From Mucilaginibacter sp. 44-25 (lineage in GTDB: Bacteria; Bacteroidota; Bacteroidia; Sphingobacteriales; Sphingobacteriaceae), in contig MKTS01000013.1 of NCBI GenBank assembly GCA_001898335.1, positions 62,001 through 126,000 on the forward strand: a stretch of 64,000 bases of DNA. The letters run 5' to 3'. A program made the position numbers and the translations under genes. Shown piece by piece: positions 18,023-26,915 of this stretch (positions are counted from its first letter, which is position 1; each line of letters opens with the position of its first letter). The notes under the pieces were generated by a model. That model did not search any database and was not told the DNA's origin. It was given only the letters and a program-made list of their open reading frames with translations.

Positions 18023-18314
18023 TGCCGGCCAGCTAAACGAATTACTGAACGATGGCACATCTATAAACTTGCTGGATGTGCGTGAGGCTATTGAATTTAA
18101 CACCTTTAACATAGGGGGTGTTAATATACCGGTTAACCGTTTGGCAGACAATATCAATAAGTTAAGTTACAACAAAACCGACCAGATCATCGTTATTTGC
18201 AGTGCAGGCATACGCAGTAAAACCGCGCAGGAAATCTTAACAGAAAATGGCTTCAAAAACGTTTTGAACCTGAAAGGTGGCCTATTGGCATTGCAAAAAT
18301 TAAAACAGACTTAA
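18009..18314 (+). CDS. Single-domain rhodanese-like sulfurtransferase
   Basis: 101 residues forming one rhodanese domain: LLDVREAIEFNTFNIGGVNIP, then the active-site loop with the catalytic Cys in VICSAGIRSKTA, and the C-terminal NVLNLKGGLLAL. Single-domain rhodaneses carry persulfide sulfur for thio-transfer; the partner is unknown. No signal peptide, so cytoplasmic. It starts inside the PASTA gene (14-nt overlap) and is followed after 17 nt by mltG, so it is translated from the same mRNA. Confidence 0.88.
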   Translation: MCQINAGQLNELLNDGTSINLLDVREAIEFNTFNIGGVNIPVNRLADNINKLSYNKTDQIIVICSAGIRSKTAQEILTENGFKNVLNLKGGLLALQKLKQT

Positions 18315-18331
18315 AACCCCTCCTCTATCAT

Positions 18332-19351
18332 ATGAAAAAATTTTGGATAGCACTGGCAGTAATCATTGTGCTTTCGCTATTAGGCACCGGCGTTTTTTAT
18401 TACCTGCGCTTTTTCGGTCCTAACGTTACCGATAAGCAACAATACTTGTATATAAAAACCGGTTCAAACTTTGATGATGTGTATAAAACCATCAGCAGCG
18501 AGGGCATTGTAAACGATACTACATCCTTTATGCAGGCAGCTCACAGCATGAAATACCTGAATGTTAAGCCCGGCAAATACCGCCTTAAACCTGGTATGAG
18601 CAACCGTAACTTTATTAACATGCTAAAATCAGGCAACCAGGAGCCGGTTAATTTTTCGTTCCATAACATCAGGCTAAAAGAACAATTCGCTGGCTTGGTG
18701 GGTAAAAACCTTGAGCCCGATTCCGCATCAATGCTGCGCCTGCTTGATTCGGCAAAGTTTGCTGAACAATATGGCCTTACCATCGATAATATTTACACAG
18801 TATTTATACCCAACACTTACCAGATCTATTGGAACACTACGCCCGAAAAGCTTTTTAAACGCTTATATGCCAATTATGAAAAGTTTTGGACGCCCGAACG
18901 TAAACAGAAAGCAGCTGCGTTAAACCTGAGCCCACAGCAGGTTTCTGTACTGGCCTCTATTGTTGATGCCGAAGCCCTGCATGACGATGAAATGCCGACT
19001 ATTGCAGGCCTGTACCTTAACCGCCTTAACAAAGGTATGAAACTGCAATCGGACCCAACCGTAATTTTCGCCACAAGGGATTTTACCATTAAACGTGTAC
19101 TTAACCGCGACCTGCTTACCAACTCGCCTTACAATACCTACATGTACAAAGGTTTGCCACCCGGCCCCATAATGATGCCATCGGTAGCCGCTATTGACGC
19201 GGTGTTAAACCATAAAAACACCGATTACCTATATATGTGTGCAAAGGCTGATTTCAGCGGCTATCATGCTTTTGCTACTAACGAGGCCGAACATAAAATT
19301 AATGCCAGAGCATTTCAGCAGGCACTCAACGAAAGGAATATCAAACGCTAA
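18332..19351 (+). CDS. mltG: Endolytic transglycosylase MltG
   Basis: 339 residues, anchored by one N-terminal membrane helix (IALAVIIVLSLLGTGVFYYL). It has a LysM-like region and the YceG domain with VLASIVDAEALHDDEMP (catalytic Glu at about 214), IAGLYLNRLNKGMKLQSDPTVIFA and NTYMYKGLPPGPI. MltG cleaves nascent glycan strands at the inner membrane and so sets their length. The motif IVDAEA differs from the common IVE/D-K/E-ET only in non-catalytic positions. Its stop overlaps the next ATG (TAATG), indicating translational coupling. Confidence 0.92.
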   Translation: MKKFWIALAVIIVLSLLGTGVFYYLRFFGPNVTDKQQYLYIKTGSNFDDVYKTISSEGIVNDTTSFMQAAHSMKYLNVKPGKYRLKPGMSNRNFINMLKSGNQEPVNFSFHNIRLKEQFAGLVGKNLEPDSASMLRLLDSAKFAEQYGLTIDNIYTVFIPNTYQIYWNTTPEKLFKRLYANYEKFWTPERKQKAAALNLSPQQVSVLASIVDAEALHDDEMPTIAGLYLNRLNKGMKLQSDPTVIFATRDFTIKRVLNRDLLTNSPYNTYMYKGLPPGPIMMPSVAAIDAVLNHKNTDYLYMCAKADFSGYHAFATNEAEHKINARAFQQALNERNIKR

Positions 19352-19758
19352 TGTTCCAGAACGCTACTAAATTACGTGTCCGTTATGGCGAAACAGACCA
19401 GATGGGCTATATGTACTATGGTAACTACGCCGAATTTTTCGAAGTTGGTCGAGTAGAAATGCTGCGTAGCCTCGGTTTAACATACAGCGGCATGGAAGCG
19501 CAAGGTGTAATGATGCCTGTACTTGAAATGAAGTGCAAATATCTGAAGCCGGCACGTTACGATGAGGAGATCACCATCAACGTCATCATGGATAAAATGC
19601 CTGGCGTAAAGATCCATTTCCGCTATGAACTTTTCAACGATAGGGATGAGTTGATACATATTGGCGAAACTCTGCTGGCGTTCATCAACATGAAAACCAA
19701 CCGCCCATGCCTGCCCCCTACCGATTTTCTTGAAAAATTAAAACCATTTTTTGAGTAA
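19351..19758 (+). CDS. Acyl-CoA thioesterase, YbgC/FadM hot-dog family
   Basis: 135 residues of one hot-dog domain: VRYGETDQMGYMYYGNYAEFFEVGRVEMLR carries the catalytic Asp (ETDQMG) and the Y-x-N-Y helix. It hydrolyses acyl-CoA thioesters in the cytoplasm; in Proteobacteria YbgC sits with the Tol-Pal envelope system. Here it is coupled to mltG through a TAATG overlap and followed by a BrkB-type protein, again an envelope context. Substrate unknown. Confidence 0.88.
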   Translation: MFQNATKLRVRYGETDQMGYMYYGNYAEFFEVGRVEMLRSLGLTYSGMEAQGVMMPVLEMKCKYLKPARYDEEITINVIMDKMPGVKIHFRYELFNDRDELIHIGETLLAFINMKTNRPCLPPTDFLEKLKPFFE

Positions 19759-19769
19759 TTTTAAGCTTG

Positions 19770-20747
19770 ATGAAATGGCTGCATCGTTTTTTACTGCATT
19801 TTAAATTTTACCAATACTTTACAGACTGGACTAAAACCGTGTATATACCAGGTTTCAGGCCGCTGCCATTACATACGGTTTTGGTTTTCTTCGCGTCAGA
19901 AATACAGAAGTCATCACTCACTAACCGTGCTGCTGCCCTGGCATATAATTTTATGCTGGCGCTTTTTCCCTCCATCATCTTTTTGTTTACGCTGATCGCC
20001 TATATCCCAATAAAAGATTTTCAGGACTACCTGCTTAACCTTATAGAACTGATACTGCCCAATAACGCTTATAACGCGTTTGAAGCTACCATTAAGGATA
20101 TAATTAAGATACAGCACGGGCAGTTGTTATCCATCGGTGTGATCACCGCTTTGTACTTTGCTACCAACGGCGTCAGTAACCTGATGCAGGCTTTCAACAA
20201 ATCATCATTAGTATTAGAAACACGTAGCTGGATAAAAAGACGGTTGGTGGCCATTGTACTTACTATAGTAATAAGTATCGCCCTGCTTATCGCTATTGTT
20301 ATTATGATAGCCGGGCAAGCGGCCATACACTATGTGCAATTAAAATTGGATAGCAAGGGCTATTTCTGGGGACTATTGATCGCTCTATTGCGGTGGCTCA
20401 TTATATTGGTGATATTCTTCGTCAGTATTAGCATCCTGTACAGGTACGGGCCGGCCAACAAAAACCGATGGAAATTTGTAAACCCGGGGTCTATACTGGC
20501 TACCTCTCTGGCTATACTTACATCTATAGCGTTTACTTACTATACCAACAACTTCTCATCATACAACACTGTTTATGGAGCTATTGGTACGCTGATAGTA
20601 GTAATGATATGGCTATATCTCAATTCACTCGTTTTGCTTATCGGGTTTGAATTAAACGCGTCTGTCGACCTTTCTAAACGCACAATTCGTATAGCGAAAC
20701 CCCGTTACAACACCTTTAAAGCCAAAAAAAATAGCCAAAATCAATAA
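19770..20747 (+). CDS. YihY/virulence factor BrkB family membrane protein
   Basis: 325 residues with about six membrane segments. Family features include the N-terminal LTNRAAALAYNFMLALFPSIIFLFTLIAYIP (the conserved AxAYYxxLSLFP-like helix), the NNAYNAFEATIKDI region, and the C-terminal SSYNTVYGAIGTLIVVMIWLYL and LIGFELNAS motifs. The family's molecular role is not settled; the old RNase BN assignment was withdrawn. ATG 19770 is chosen over a TTG three bases upstream. It ends the PASTA-to-BrkB run, 91 nt before the tRNA. Confidence 0.88.
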   Translation: MKWLHRFLLHFKFYQYFTDWTKTVYIPGFRPLPLHTVLVFFASEIQKSSLTNRAAALAYNFMLALFPSIIFLFTLIAYIPIKDFQDYLLNLIELILPNNAYNAFEATIKDIIKIQHGQLLSIGVITALYFATNGVSNLMQAFNKSSLVLETRSWIKRRLVAIVLTIVISIALLIAIVIMIAGQAAIHYVQLKLDSKGYFWGLLIALLRWLIILVIFFVSISILYRYGPANKNRWKFVNPGSILATSLAILTSIAFTYYTNNFSSYNTVYGAIGTLIVVMIWLYLNSLVLLIGFELNASVDLSKRTIRIAKPRYNTFKAKKNSQNQ

Positions 20748-20801
20748 TAATAATTTGGCTTTCAGTAGCTTACAATTATTTTAAAAAAAGTTAACATCAA
20801 A

Positions 20802-20832
20802 TTTGCCAATTCGCCCCGGATTTGTACTTTTG
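20802..20832 (+). promoter_or_regulatory. Consensus promoter of tRNA-Ser
   Basis: TTTG (20802-20805), 19 nt, then TACTTTTG (20825-20832): a perfect Bacteroidota -33/-7 promoter. The -7 box ends only 5 nt before the first base of the mature tRNA, so the primary transcript would have almost no 5-prime leader. Confidence 0.8.
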
Positions 20833-20837
20833 TCCCC

Positions 20838-20922
20838 GGAGAGATGGCAGAGTGGTCGATTGCGGCGGTCTTGAAAACCGTTGACTGTTAAAGGTCCGGG
20901 GGTTCGAATCCCTCTCTCTCCG
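20838..20922 (+). tRNA. tRNA-Ser(TGA)
   Basis: An 85-nt class II tRNA. The acceptor arm GGAGAGA pairs with TCTCTCC (20915-20921) and the discriminator is G. The anticodon stem is GCGGT/ACCGT around loop CTTGAAA, giving anticodon TGA. There is a long variable arm, and a T loop TTCGAAT in a GGGGG/CCCTC stem. CCA is not encoded. It has its own promoter and terminator. Confidence 0.96.
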
Positions 20923-20943
20923 CTGAAAAAAATTAGAATATTA

Positions 20944-20980
20944 AAAAGGCTCAAATCAACTGATTTGAGCCTTTTGTTTT
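20944..20980 (+). terminator. Intrinsic terminator of tRNA-Ser
   Basis: AAAAGGCTCAAATCA (20944-20958) pairs with TGATTTGAGCCTTTT (20961-20975) and is followed by GTTTTT. The A-rich left arm means it could also act on the opposite strand, for transcripts from the aspartyl protease gene. Confidence 0.88.
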
Positions 20981-21048
20981 TGCATTAAATAAGTTTTTTG
21001 ATATTAATTGACTTTTATAATGGACTATAAATCCCAATTAGCATATTA

Positions 21049-22236
21049 CTAACTTTTGAGATAAGGTGTTTTAAATAAAGAATTGGGTTTCCAGTAAATA
21101 CAGTCATGCTTAAAATCCATGATCATATTAAACCGCTTAAGCAGGTCGCCGCCTAAGTTATTGACGGTAAAACCTGCCGGATTACGGGTGCCAAGGATCA
21201 AGGTAGGGACATTGTTAAGTTCAAATCCATTTAATAAAAAAGCAGGTGCAAGTACCACCTTCGTTTCAAATTTGACACCCCTCGGATTAGTTAAAGAGAT
21301 AGTTTTTATTAACTGCAAGCCATTTGAAAAATCAGCCTGTGCCGCCCATATGCTGTCTAATATAATAGCACTCTCTGCTCCGCTATCCATCAAAAAGTCG
21401 CCATTGTAAATTTGCCCGTTTTTTTTCATAGCGCCTTTAACAATCATAAATGAGTTCTTAAAAGTTAAGGCTGACTTAACATAGCCTTTCGGCGCTTTAA
21501 TTAATTTTCCTGAATGCACAATCATTAAGCTCCGATCAAAATCAAGCTCTACCTGTTTGCCCTCAAAGAGGTTCCAGCCAAAACGACCATCCATTTCATG
21601 AGCGGTGAAATCTGTAGCTGAAAATCCCGGATCATAAAAAATAAGCTTACCAATCTGCAACTTAAAAACCTTACCAAGCTTTTTAAAATTTGGTTTTGCT
21701 TTACCAGCCAAATAGTCGGACTGATCAGACAACAGATGCGTTTTTTTGACAATTGCATCTTTGGTTAGCCTGAAATCCCATGAACCGGTATCAAAATGTA
21801 AGATCACGGTATCTGTTTCGTTAACCACGGCTTTAAAACTAATGGCTTCATGTGAGGTAAGTTTAAATGGAATGGTATCGGATATAGCGATATCCTGTCG
21901 CGCATGGTCTTCGGGCGGTATGGCACTTTCAATTCGGGTGTAGCAGCTATCCTTGCCATTTAAAAGAACAACAAAATCATATGTCGACCCTGGCTTAACC
22001 TTTACCTTTATCGAATCAATATCCGTGTAAAAGACCACATACTTAGTTTTTCGTGTTCTTTCTGCCGTGAAAACATCCGGTCTGATACCCGGCGAAAGTG
22101 TCCAGGCATTTTTATCCAGCTCATTGCCGTCTTTAATAGCCGCCTTGTTTGAAGTTGCCTTAATTACTTTAAGTTTTGCCTGCCCGGCAGCCATTAAACT
22201 TAAGAATATAAGGCTTAGAAAAGTTAATATCTTCAT
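21049..22236 (-). CDS. Secreted retropepsin-like aspartyl protease
   Basis: 395 residues with signal peptide (KILTFLSLIFLSLMAAGQA). Two D-T/S-G-type active-site motifs are present in one chain: VILHFDTGSWDFRLT and FLMDSGAESAIILDS, about 130 residues apart. This suggests a bilobal clan AA peptidase, in which each lobe gives one Asp. The C-terminal NLGGDLLKRFNMIMDFKHDCIYWKPN resembles the Gly/Leu-rich flap end seen in bacterial retropepsin-like proteins. The first about 100 residues form an extra N-terminal domain with no family I recognise. It stands 85 nt downstream of the LysR gene on the same strand. Substrate unknown. Confidence 0.7.
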   Translation of the reverse strand: MKILTFLSLIFLSLMAAGQAKLKVIKATSNKAAIKDGNELDKNAWTLSPGIRPDVFTAERTRKTKYVVFYTDIDSIKVKVKPGSTYDFVVLLNGKDSCYTRIESAIPPEDHARQDIAISDTIPFKLTSHEAISFKAVVNETDTVILHFDTGSWDFRLTKDAIVKKTHLLSDQSDYLAGKAKPNFKKLGKVFKLQIGKLIFYDPGFSATDFTAHEMDGRFGWNLFEGKQVELDFDRSLMIVHSGKLIKAPKGYVKSALTFKNSFMIVKGAMKKNGQIYNGDFLMDSGAESAIILDSIWAAQADFSNGLQLIKTISLTNPRGVKFETKVVLAPAFLLNGFELNNVPTLILGTRNPAGFTVNNLGGDLLKRFNMIMDFKHDCIYWKPNSLFKTPYLKS

Positions 22237-22321
22237 GGATATTTTTTTGCTTGAAAGTAAGAGTTTTGTGAAGTATTATAATAACCACCAATGGGAAATA
22301 ATCAAACTGCTTACCATAACG

Positions 22322-23173
22322 TCAGGGTTTAAGTTTCTCCAAAACGAATTTTTCAAATGAATTTACCGCGATATTATTGTCGTGATGTTTAAGCAAGGAG
22401 ATATGTGTATCATCCAGATTAGGGAATGTTCCGTTTGTCCTGATCACCTGAAGATCTGGCGGAACCATATTACGCGGTAACACCGTAAATCCCATACCTG
22501 CCTTTACCGCTGCTATAGTGCCTGCATAGCTGTGGCTGGAAAAAACAATACGCCATTTGCGTTTCATGTGCTCAAGCGCGTAAATAGCTCTCGCCCTGTA
22601 AACACAGGGCTGAGGAGATAATACCAGCGGTATGGGCTGATCCTCATCAAATTCAGTGATATGCTTATTTCCTATCCATTCTAATGTTTCAGACCATACA
22701 TCCAACCCGTTAGGAAAATCTTCCGGCCTGTTCATTTTCACCAAAACCAGGTCAAAATCCTTTTTCTTAAAACGGTCAAAAAGGTTAAGCGTGAGGTCAC
22801 ATTCCACGTTAAGCATAATACGCGGGTGCAGCGAGGCAAATTCTGTAAGTACATCAGAAAGGAAAACGCTGGCAAAATCTTCCGGCAAACCAAATCGTAC
22901 TTCACCCTGCAGTTCAGGATGCTTAAATCTATCTTCTACATCACGGTTCAATTGCACAATCTTCCTGGCATAGGTAATTAAAATTTCACCGTCAGGAGTT
23001 AGTGATAGCTGCCTGTTTCTCAGGAAAAGTGGCTTCCCTATCTGTTGCTCAAGCTTGGTGATCTGCTGGCTTACTGCTGATTGTGTTCGATGTATCTTAT
23101 GGGCGGCACGGGTGAAACTACCTGTTTCGGCAACGGCTATAAAGCATTCGAGATTTAACGCGTCCAAATACAT
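22322..23173 (-). CDS. LysR family transcriptional regulator (probable DAB operon regulator)
   Basis: 283 residues. N-terminal winged HTH (LECFIAVAETGSFTRAAHKIHRTQSAVSQQITKLEQQIGKPLFLR), then a LysR substrate-binding domain (GEVRFGLPEDFASVFLSDVL ... GMGFTVLPRNMV). It is divergent from dabB with only 89 bp between the start codons, the usual layout for a LysR regulator controlling its neighbour and itself. Known LysR proteins such as CbbR and CmpR govern carbon-concentrating genes; this one being a CO2/bicarbonate-linked regulator is inference from context. Confidence 0.88.
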   Translation of the reverse strand: MYLDALNLECFIAVAETGSFTRAAHKIHRTQSAVSQQITKLEQQIGKPLFLRNRQLSLTPDGEILITYARKIVQLNRDVEDRFKHPELQGEVRFGLPEDFASVFLSDVLTEFASLHPRIMLNVECDLTLNLFDRFKKKDFDLVLVKMNRPEDFPNGLDVWSETLEWIGNKHITEFDEDQPIPLVLSPQPCVYRARAIYALEHMKRKWRIVFSSHSYAGTIAAVKAGMGFTVLPRNMVPPDLQVIRTNGTFPNLDDTHISLLKHHDNNIAVNSFEKFVLEKLKP

Positions 23174-23215
23174 TATTAGAAAATCTTATTATATGTATTA
23201 AAATTATTCGTTTTT

Positions 23216-23242
23216 CTTATATACAAACATACAATAAGTTTG
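23216..23242 (+). promoter_or_regulatory. Divergent LysR/dab control region
   Basis: A dyad CTTAT (23216-23220)-N13-ATAAG (23234-23238) is a candidate LysR box. The right arm runs into TAAGTTTG (23235-23242), a -7 box for dabB that lacks a recognisable -33 element, as expected for an activator-dependent promoter. Inside the dyad the reverse strand has TATGTTTG (23224-23231), a -7 box for the LysR gene with TTTG (23249-23252) 17 nt upstream of it. Confidence 0.5.
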
Positions 23243-23262
23243 CGGCAACAAAAAACGCTAAA

Positions 23263-24606
23263 ATGATTACAGCATTACACTTCTTTATTCAACTTTTCAA
23301 TTTAGACAGGCTTAGCGCAATAATGATAAGCCTTGTATTGTTTGTTGCCATATGCATTGACTCATTCTCGTTACGCTACCTAAGGGGCGACAGCAGTAGA
23401 AAGACATTTTTTGTAAACCTTACAATCATGGTAACAACTGTGATAGTAATGGTAAGTGCAGACAACATATTTTTGCTATGGTTAGCATGGGTAATAAGCA
23501 ATATTTTATTAACAAGACTGATGCTGCACAAGGCAGAATGGAAAGCGGCTAAAGCATCTGCTGTTCTTGCACAAAAAAATTTCGCTTCAGGTGCCTTATT
23601 TCTTGGTGCCGCTTTGATGATATTGTACAGCCTTACCGGCGAAACCTCCATACAAACTATCCTTACCAAACCTTTAAACAGCGAATGGCAAGCAGTTGTT
23701 GGTCTCCTGCTCCTACTGGCGGCAATGTCGCAATCGGCATTATGGCCTTTCCACAAATGGCTTACCAGTTCGTTAAACTCGCCAACGCCGGTATCAGCTA
23801 TTATGCATGCCGGTTTAGTTAATGGTGGCGGGTTCTTACTCGCTCGCTTTGCTTCGCTGCTGTTCGGCCAGTCGCAAATACTCAACCTGATATTTGTTGT
23901 GGGAATAGCTACCGCATTATTGGGAACACTATGGAAATTAATGCAAAGCGATGTAAAACGGATGCTCGCCTGTTCCACAATGGGGCAAATGGGCTTCATG
24001 ATTGCCCAGTGTGGTTTAGGTTTATTCCCGGCAGCCGTTGCCCACCTGTGCTGGCACGGCTTATTTAAAGCCTATTTATTCCTGTCATCGGGCTCGGCCG
24101 CCAAAGAGAAACGCCTCGATCTTGACTACCCGCCATCATTAAAGGACGTTGCTAAGGCTTTGCTTTGCGGTGTGTTAACTGCCGCAACGTTTTCAATAAC
24201 CAGCGGAAACCAATTATTAATAGCAGACACATCGTTATTCCTTACCTTTCTTTCGCTGATAGCAGGTACCCAATTCGCTATTCCGATCGTAAGAGGCCAG
24301 TCCGGAGTAAAATTTTTGGCGGGTGCAGGCGCCGGTATATTGATGGGCGCATTTTATGGCCTAAACGTGTACATCATCGAATGGGTACTCGCACCACTTC
24401 ATTTATCAATTCCTCAACCTTTAAATTTTGTACACTTTACAGGTGGAGGACTATTATTCGTTTCCTGGCTATACATGTTGTTTATGCCTGATCCGAACAA
24501 ACGCGCGCTTCCAGAATGGTTGCTTAAGGCATACGTTAAAATGTTAAATACCAGCCAACCACATCGTAAAACAATTACCGCCAGCCGTAACGAATACCAG
24601 TTCTAA
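23263..24606 (+). CDS. dabB: DabB-type proton-conducting subunit of an inorganic-carbon transporter
   Basis: 447 residues with a dozen or so membrane helices, related to NuoL/MrpA (proton-conducting family). Characteristic segment: QSALWPFHKWLTSSLNSPTPVSAIMHAGLVNGGGFLLARF, with the Lys and His of the channel. No other NADH dehydrogenase genes are near; instead a DUF2309/DabA gene follows by 20 nt. That pairing defines the DAB/MpsAB system, in which DabB couples cation flux to DabA-driven CO2 hydration or bicarbonate accumulation. In heterotrophs the system supports growth in ambient CO2. First gene of the operon, with a -7 box at 23235. Confidence 0.88.
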   Translation: MITALHFFIQLFNLDRLSAIMISLVLFVAICIDSFSLRYLRGDSSRKTFFVNLTIMVTTVIVMVSADNIFLLWLAWVISNILLTRLMLHKAEWKAAKASAVLAQKNFASGALFLGAALMILYSLTGETSIQTILTKPLNSEWQAVVGLLLLLAAMSQSALWPFHKWLTSSLNSPTPVSAIMHAGLVNGGGFLLARFASLLFGQSQILNLIFVVGIATALLGTLWKLMQSDVKRMLACSTMGQMGFMIAQCGLGLFPAAVAHLCWHGLFKAYLFLSSGSAAKEKRLDLDYPPSLKDVAKALLCGVLTAATFSITSGNQLLIADTSLFLTFLSLIAGTQFAIPIVRGQSGVKFLAGAGAGILMGAFYGLNVYIIEWVLAPLHLSIPQPLNFVHFTGGGLLFVSWLYMLFMPDPNKRALPEWLLKAYVKMLNTSQPHRKTITASRNEYQF

Positions 24607-24626
24607 AAACATTAAATACACAAACA

Positions 24627-26852
24627 ATGCAAAAACACGATTTTGGGGACGAAACCCTTGAACTTCCGTTGATTGACGACTGCGCTACAGTTGAAAGCGC
24701 GGTTGAAAAGAGCTGGTCAAAAATAGCACCTTTCTGGCCGCTTAAAAACCTTATCGCTGTAAACCCCATCGCTGGCTTTGAAGACCTGCCATTTAAAGAA
24801 GCGCTTGTACAAGCAAAAGCCTATTTCCAGCAAACAGAAATGCCGGCTGGTATGCAGGAGGTGAACAGGCAAAGTATCAAATGGCTGCAAGCTTTTTTTG
24901 ATGAGGGCCAGGCCACCATAAAAATGCCATTGAAAAATACTGGTTTATTTAAAAGTACGCTATCCTTAATACGCTTCGATAGCCAGATCCATCAAAATGA
25001 TGAGCATAAAATAAACTGGATTAAACAGCAACCCAACGAACCCGAAGTTTTCATTGCCAGCGCACTCTCCTACCTAAAAATTGAGCAGCATTATTGGGAT
25101 TTGTTTCTCTCCCTTATGCTGACGACTTTACCCGGCTGGGCGGCTCACATACAGTACAAGGCTAATTGGGCTACAGGTTCATCTTCAGCAGAGCAAAGCG
25201 AATATCTTGCTTTTAGATTAGCCCTCACCTGTATGATTTGGCCAGGTGCTAAGGAATTAATAACCTGGCATAAAAATGCTTTGAACAGCGCCAATCAAGA
25301 GAATACCTATAACGATATTTTCAGTGCGGAACTATCATACCAATACAAGCTACTAAAACAGTTCGGTGATTACGCACCTCCGCAAGAACAGAAAAAGCCC
25401 GACGCGCAAATGGTTTTTTGTATTGATGTAAGGTCAGAGCCTTTCAGGCGGGCTATTGAAGCCCAGGGCAATTACGCCACTTACGGCTTCGCGGGCTTTT
25501 TTGGCTTACCGGTTTCCATTTCTAACCCGGTTACCCACGAGAGCTATGCATCATGCCCGGTGTTGCTTAAACCTGCCTATGATGTAGCACAAAAGCCTGA
25601 TGAGGCAAATCAATCAAATGTGCACAAACACAATCGGCTAACTTTACTAAAAAAACTTTATCAATCACTTAAGTACACATTTATTACTCCTTTTAACCTG
25701 GTAGAAACCGTTGGTTCAACAACGGGTTTATGGATGTTTGCCCGCACTCTTGCCCCAAGGGCGGCCGATGCCATGCAGGCCGGACTGAAGAAAACCATAG
25801 CACCTGATTTTCACACAAAGACAGATATACGTAACATCCCTTTATCACAGCAAATAGGAATAAGCGCTAATGCCTTGAAAATGATAGGGCTTACAGAAAA
25901 TTTTTCGCCGCTGATAATTTTCTGCGGGCATGGCAGCGCGACAGTAAACAATACATTTTCTACCGCCCTTGACTGTGGCGCATGTGGTGGCAGGCATGGC
26001 GGCCCTAATGCCAGGGCACTTGCCGAAATATTAAACAACAAGGCTGTACGGTTCGGACTTTCAGAGCAAGGGATAAACATTCCTGAGGAAACGTTTTTTG
26101 CTGCAGCGGAGCATAATACCACTACCGATGATGTAGAAATCTACATATATGAAAAAGACTTATCGCCTGTGCTTTCAGAGCATCTCAACAAATTAAAAGA
26201 GGCGCTTAAAGGCGCGCAGATCAGCGCTGTTCAATACAGGGGCGGGCAAATACCTGCGGAAACCGCCAACTGGAGCAATTTACGTAAATCTGTAGCCAGA
26301 CGGTCTAAAGACTGGGCCGAGGTGCGCCCGGAATGGGGACTTGCCGGAAACGCCAGCTTTATTATTGGCCCGAGATGGCTTACCGAAAACATTAACCTGG
26401 AAGGCCGCTCATTCCTGCATTCTTACGAGTGGCAAACAGACTATAACGGGAGCCTGCTAACTTCCATACTCACCGCGCCAATGGTTGTAGGGCAATGGAT
26501 AAACGCCCAGTATTTGTTCTCTACCCTTGACAATGTAGCCTTTGGAGCCGGAAGCAAGATAACTAACAACATCACCGGGAAAATTGGGGTTATGCAGGGA
26601 AACGCGAGCGACCTGATGCACGGCCTGCCACTGCAGTCGGTATACGCTACTGATACCACGCCATACCATACCGCCCTGAGGTTAACGGTAGTTGTATATG
26701 CACCAAAAGAAGCCATTTCAGGCATAATTGCACAGCAACCCATATTACAAAAACTTTTTGGGAACGGGTGGCTACATATGATCTGCCTTGACCCTACCGA
26801 CCATAAAAAGTACCAGCTCGTACGCGACTTGGGTTGGACGCAGATCAATTAG
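24627..26852 (+). CDS. dabA: DabA-type carbonic-anhydrase-like subunit (DUF2309)
   Basis: 741 residues, peripheral membrane zinc protein. The predicted zinc site is intact: Cys265 and Asp267 in MVFCIDVRSEPFR, His435 in FCGHGSATVNN, and Cys450 in LDCGACGGRHGG. The spacings (2 and 15 residues) equal those I recall for the characterised DabA of Halothiobacillus (C351/D353 and H524/C539). N-terminal PFWPLKNLIAVNPIAGFEDLPF is also typical. DabA is thought to hydrate CO2 unidirectionally using energy from DabB. Here it is followed by a zinc-ribbon protein and a bicarbonate-using enzyme. Confidence 0.92.
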   Translation: MQKHDFGDETLELPLIDDCATVESAVEKSWSKIAPFWPLKNLIAVNPIAGFEDLPFKEALVQAKAYFQQTEMPAGMQEVNRQSIKWLQAFFDEGQATIKMPLKNTGLFKSTLSLIRFDSQIHQNDEHKINWIKQQPNEPEVFIASALSYLKIEQHYWDLFLSLMLTTLPGWAAHIQYKANWATGSSSAEQSEYLAFRLALTCMIWPGAKELITWHKNALNSANQENTYNDIFSAELSYQYKLLKQFGDYAPPQEQKKPDAQMVFCIDVRSEPFRRAIEAQGNYATYGFAGFFGLPVSISNPVTHESYASCPVLLKPAYDVAQKPDEANQSNVHKHNRLTLLKKLYQSLKYTFITPFNLVETVGSTTGLWMFARTLAPRAADAMQAGLKKTIAPDFHTKTDIRNIPLSQQIGISANALKMIGLTENFSPLIIFCGHGSATVNNTFSTALDCGACGGRHGGPNARALAEILNNKAVRFGLSEQGINIPEETFFAAAEHNTTTDDVEIYIYEKDLSPVLSEHLNKLKEALKGAQISAVQYRGGQIPAETANWSNLRKSVARRSKDWAEVRPEWGLAGNASFIIGPRWLTENINLEGRSFLHSYEWQTDYNGSLLTSILTAPMVVGQWINAQYLFSTLDNVAFGAGSKITNNITGKIGVMQGNASDLMHGLPLQSVYATDTTPYHTALRLTVVVYAPKEAISGIIAQQPILQKLFGNGWLHMICLDPTDHKKYQLVRDLGWTQIN

Positions 26853-26915
26853 GCTTTGAACCTTTAAAACTTAAGAACTTGGTTGCGTTAGTCTACAGCA
26901 CTTATTAACAACAGT

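Noticed and set aside
23376..23999. Long reverse-strand frame inside dabB
   Set aside because: A shadow of the hydrophobic dabB coding sequence; no motif supports it.
23263..24606. DabB read as NADH dehydrogenase subunit 5
   Set aside because: No other complex I genes are present, and the immediate neighbour is DabA with an intact zinc site.
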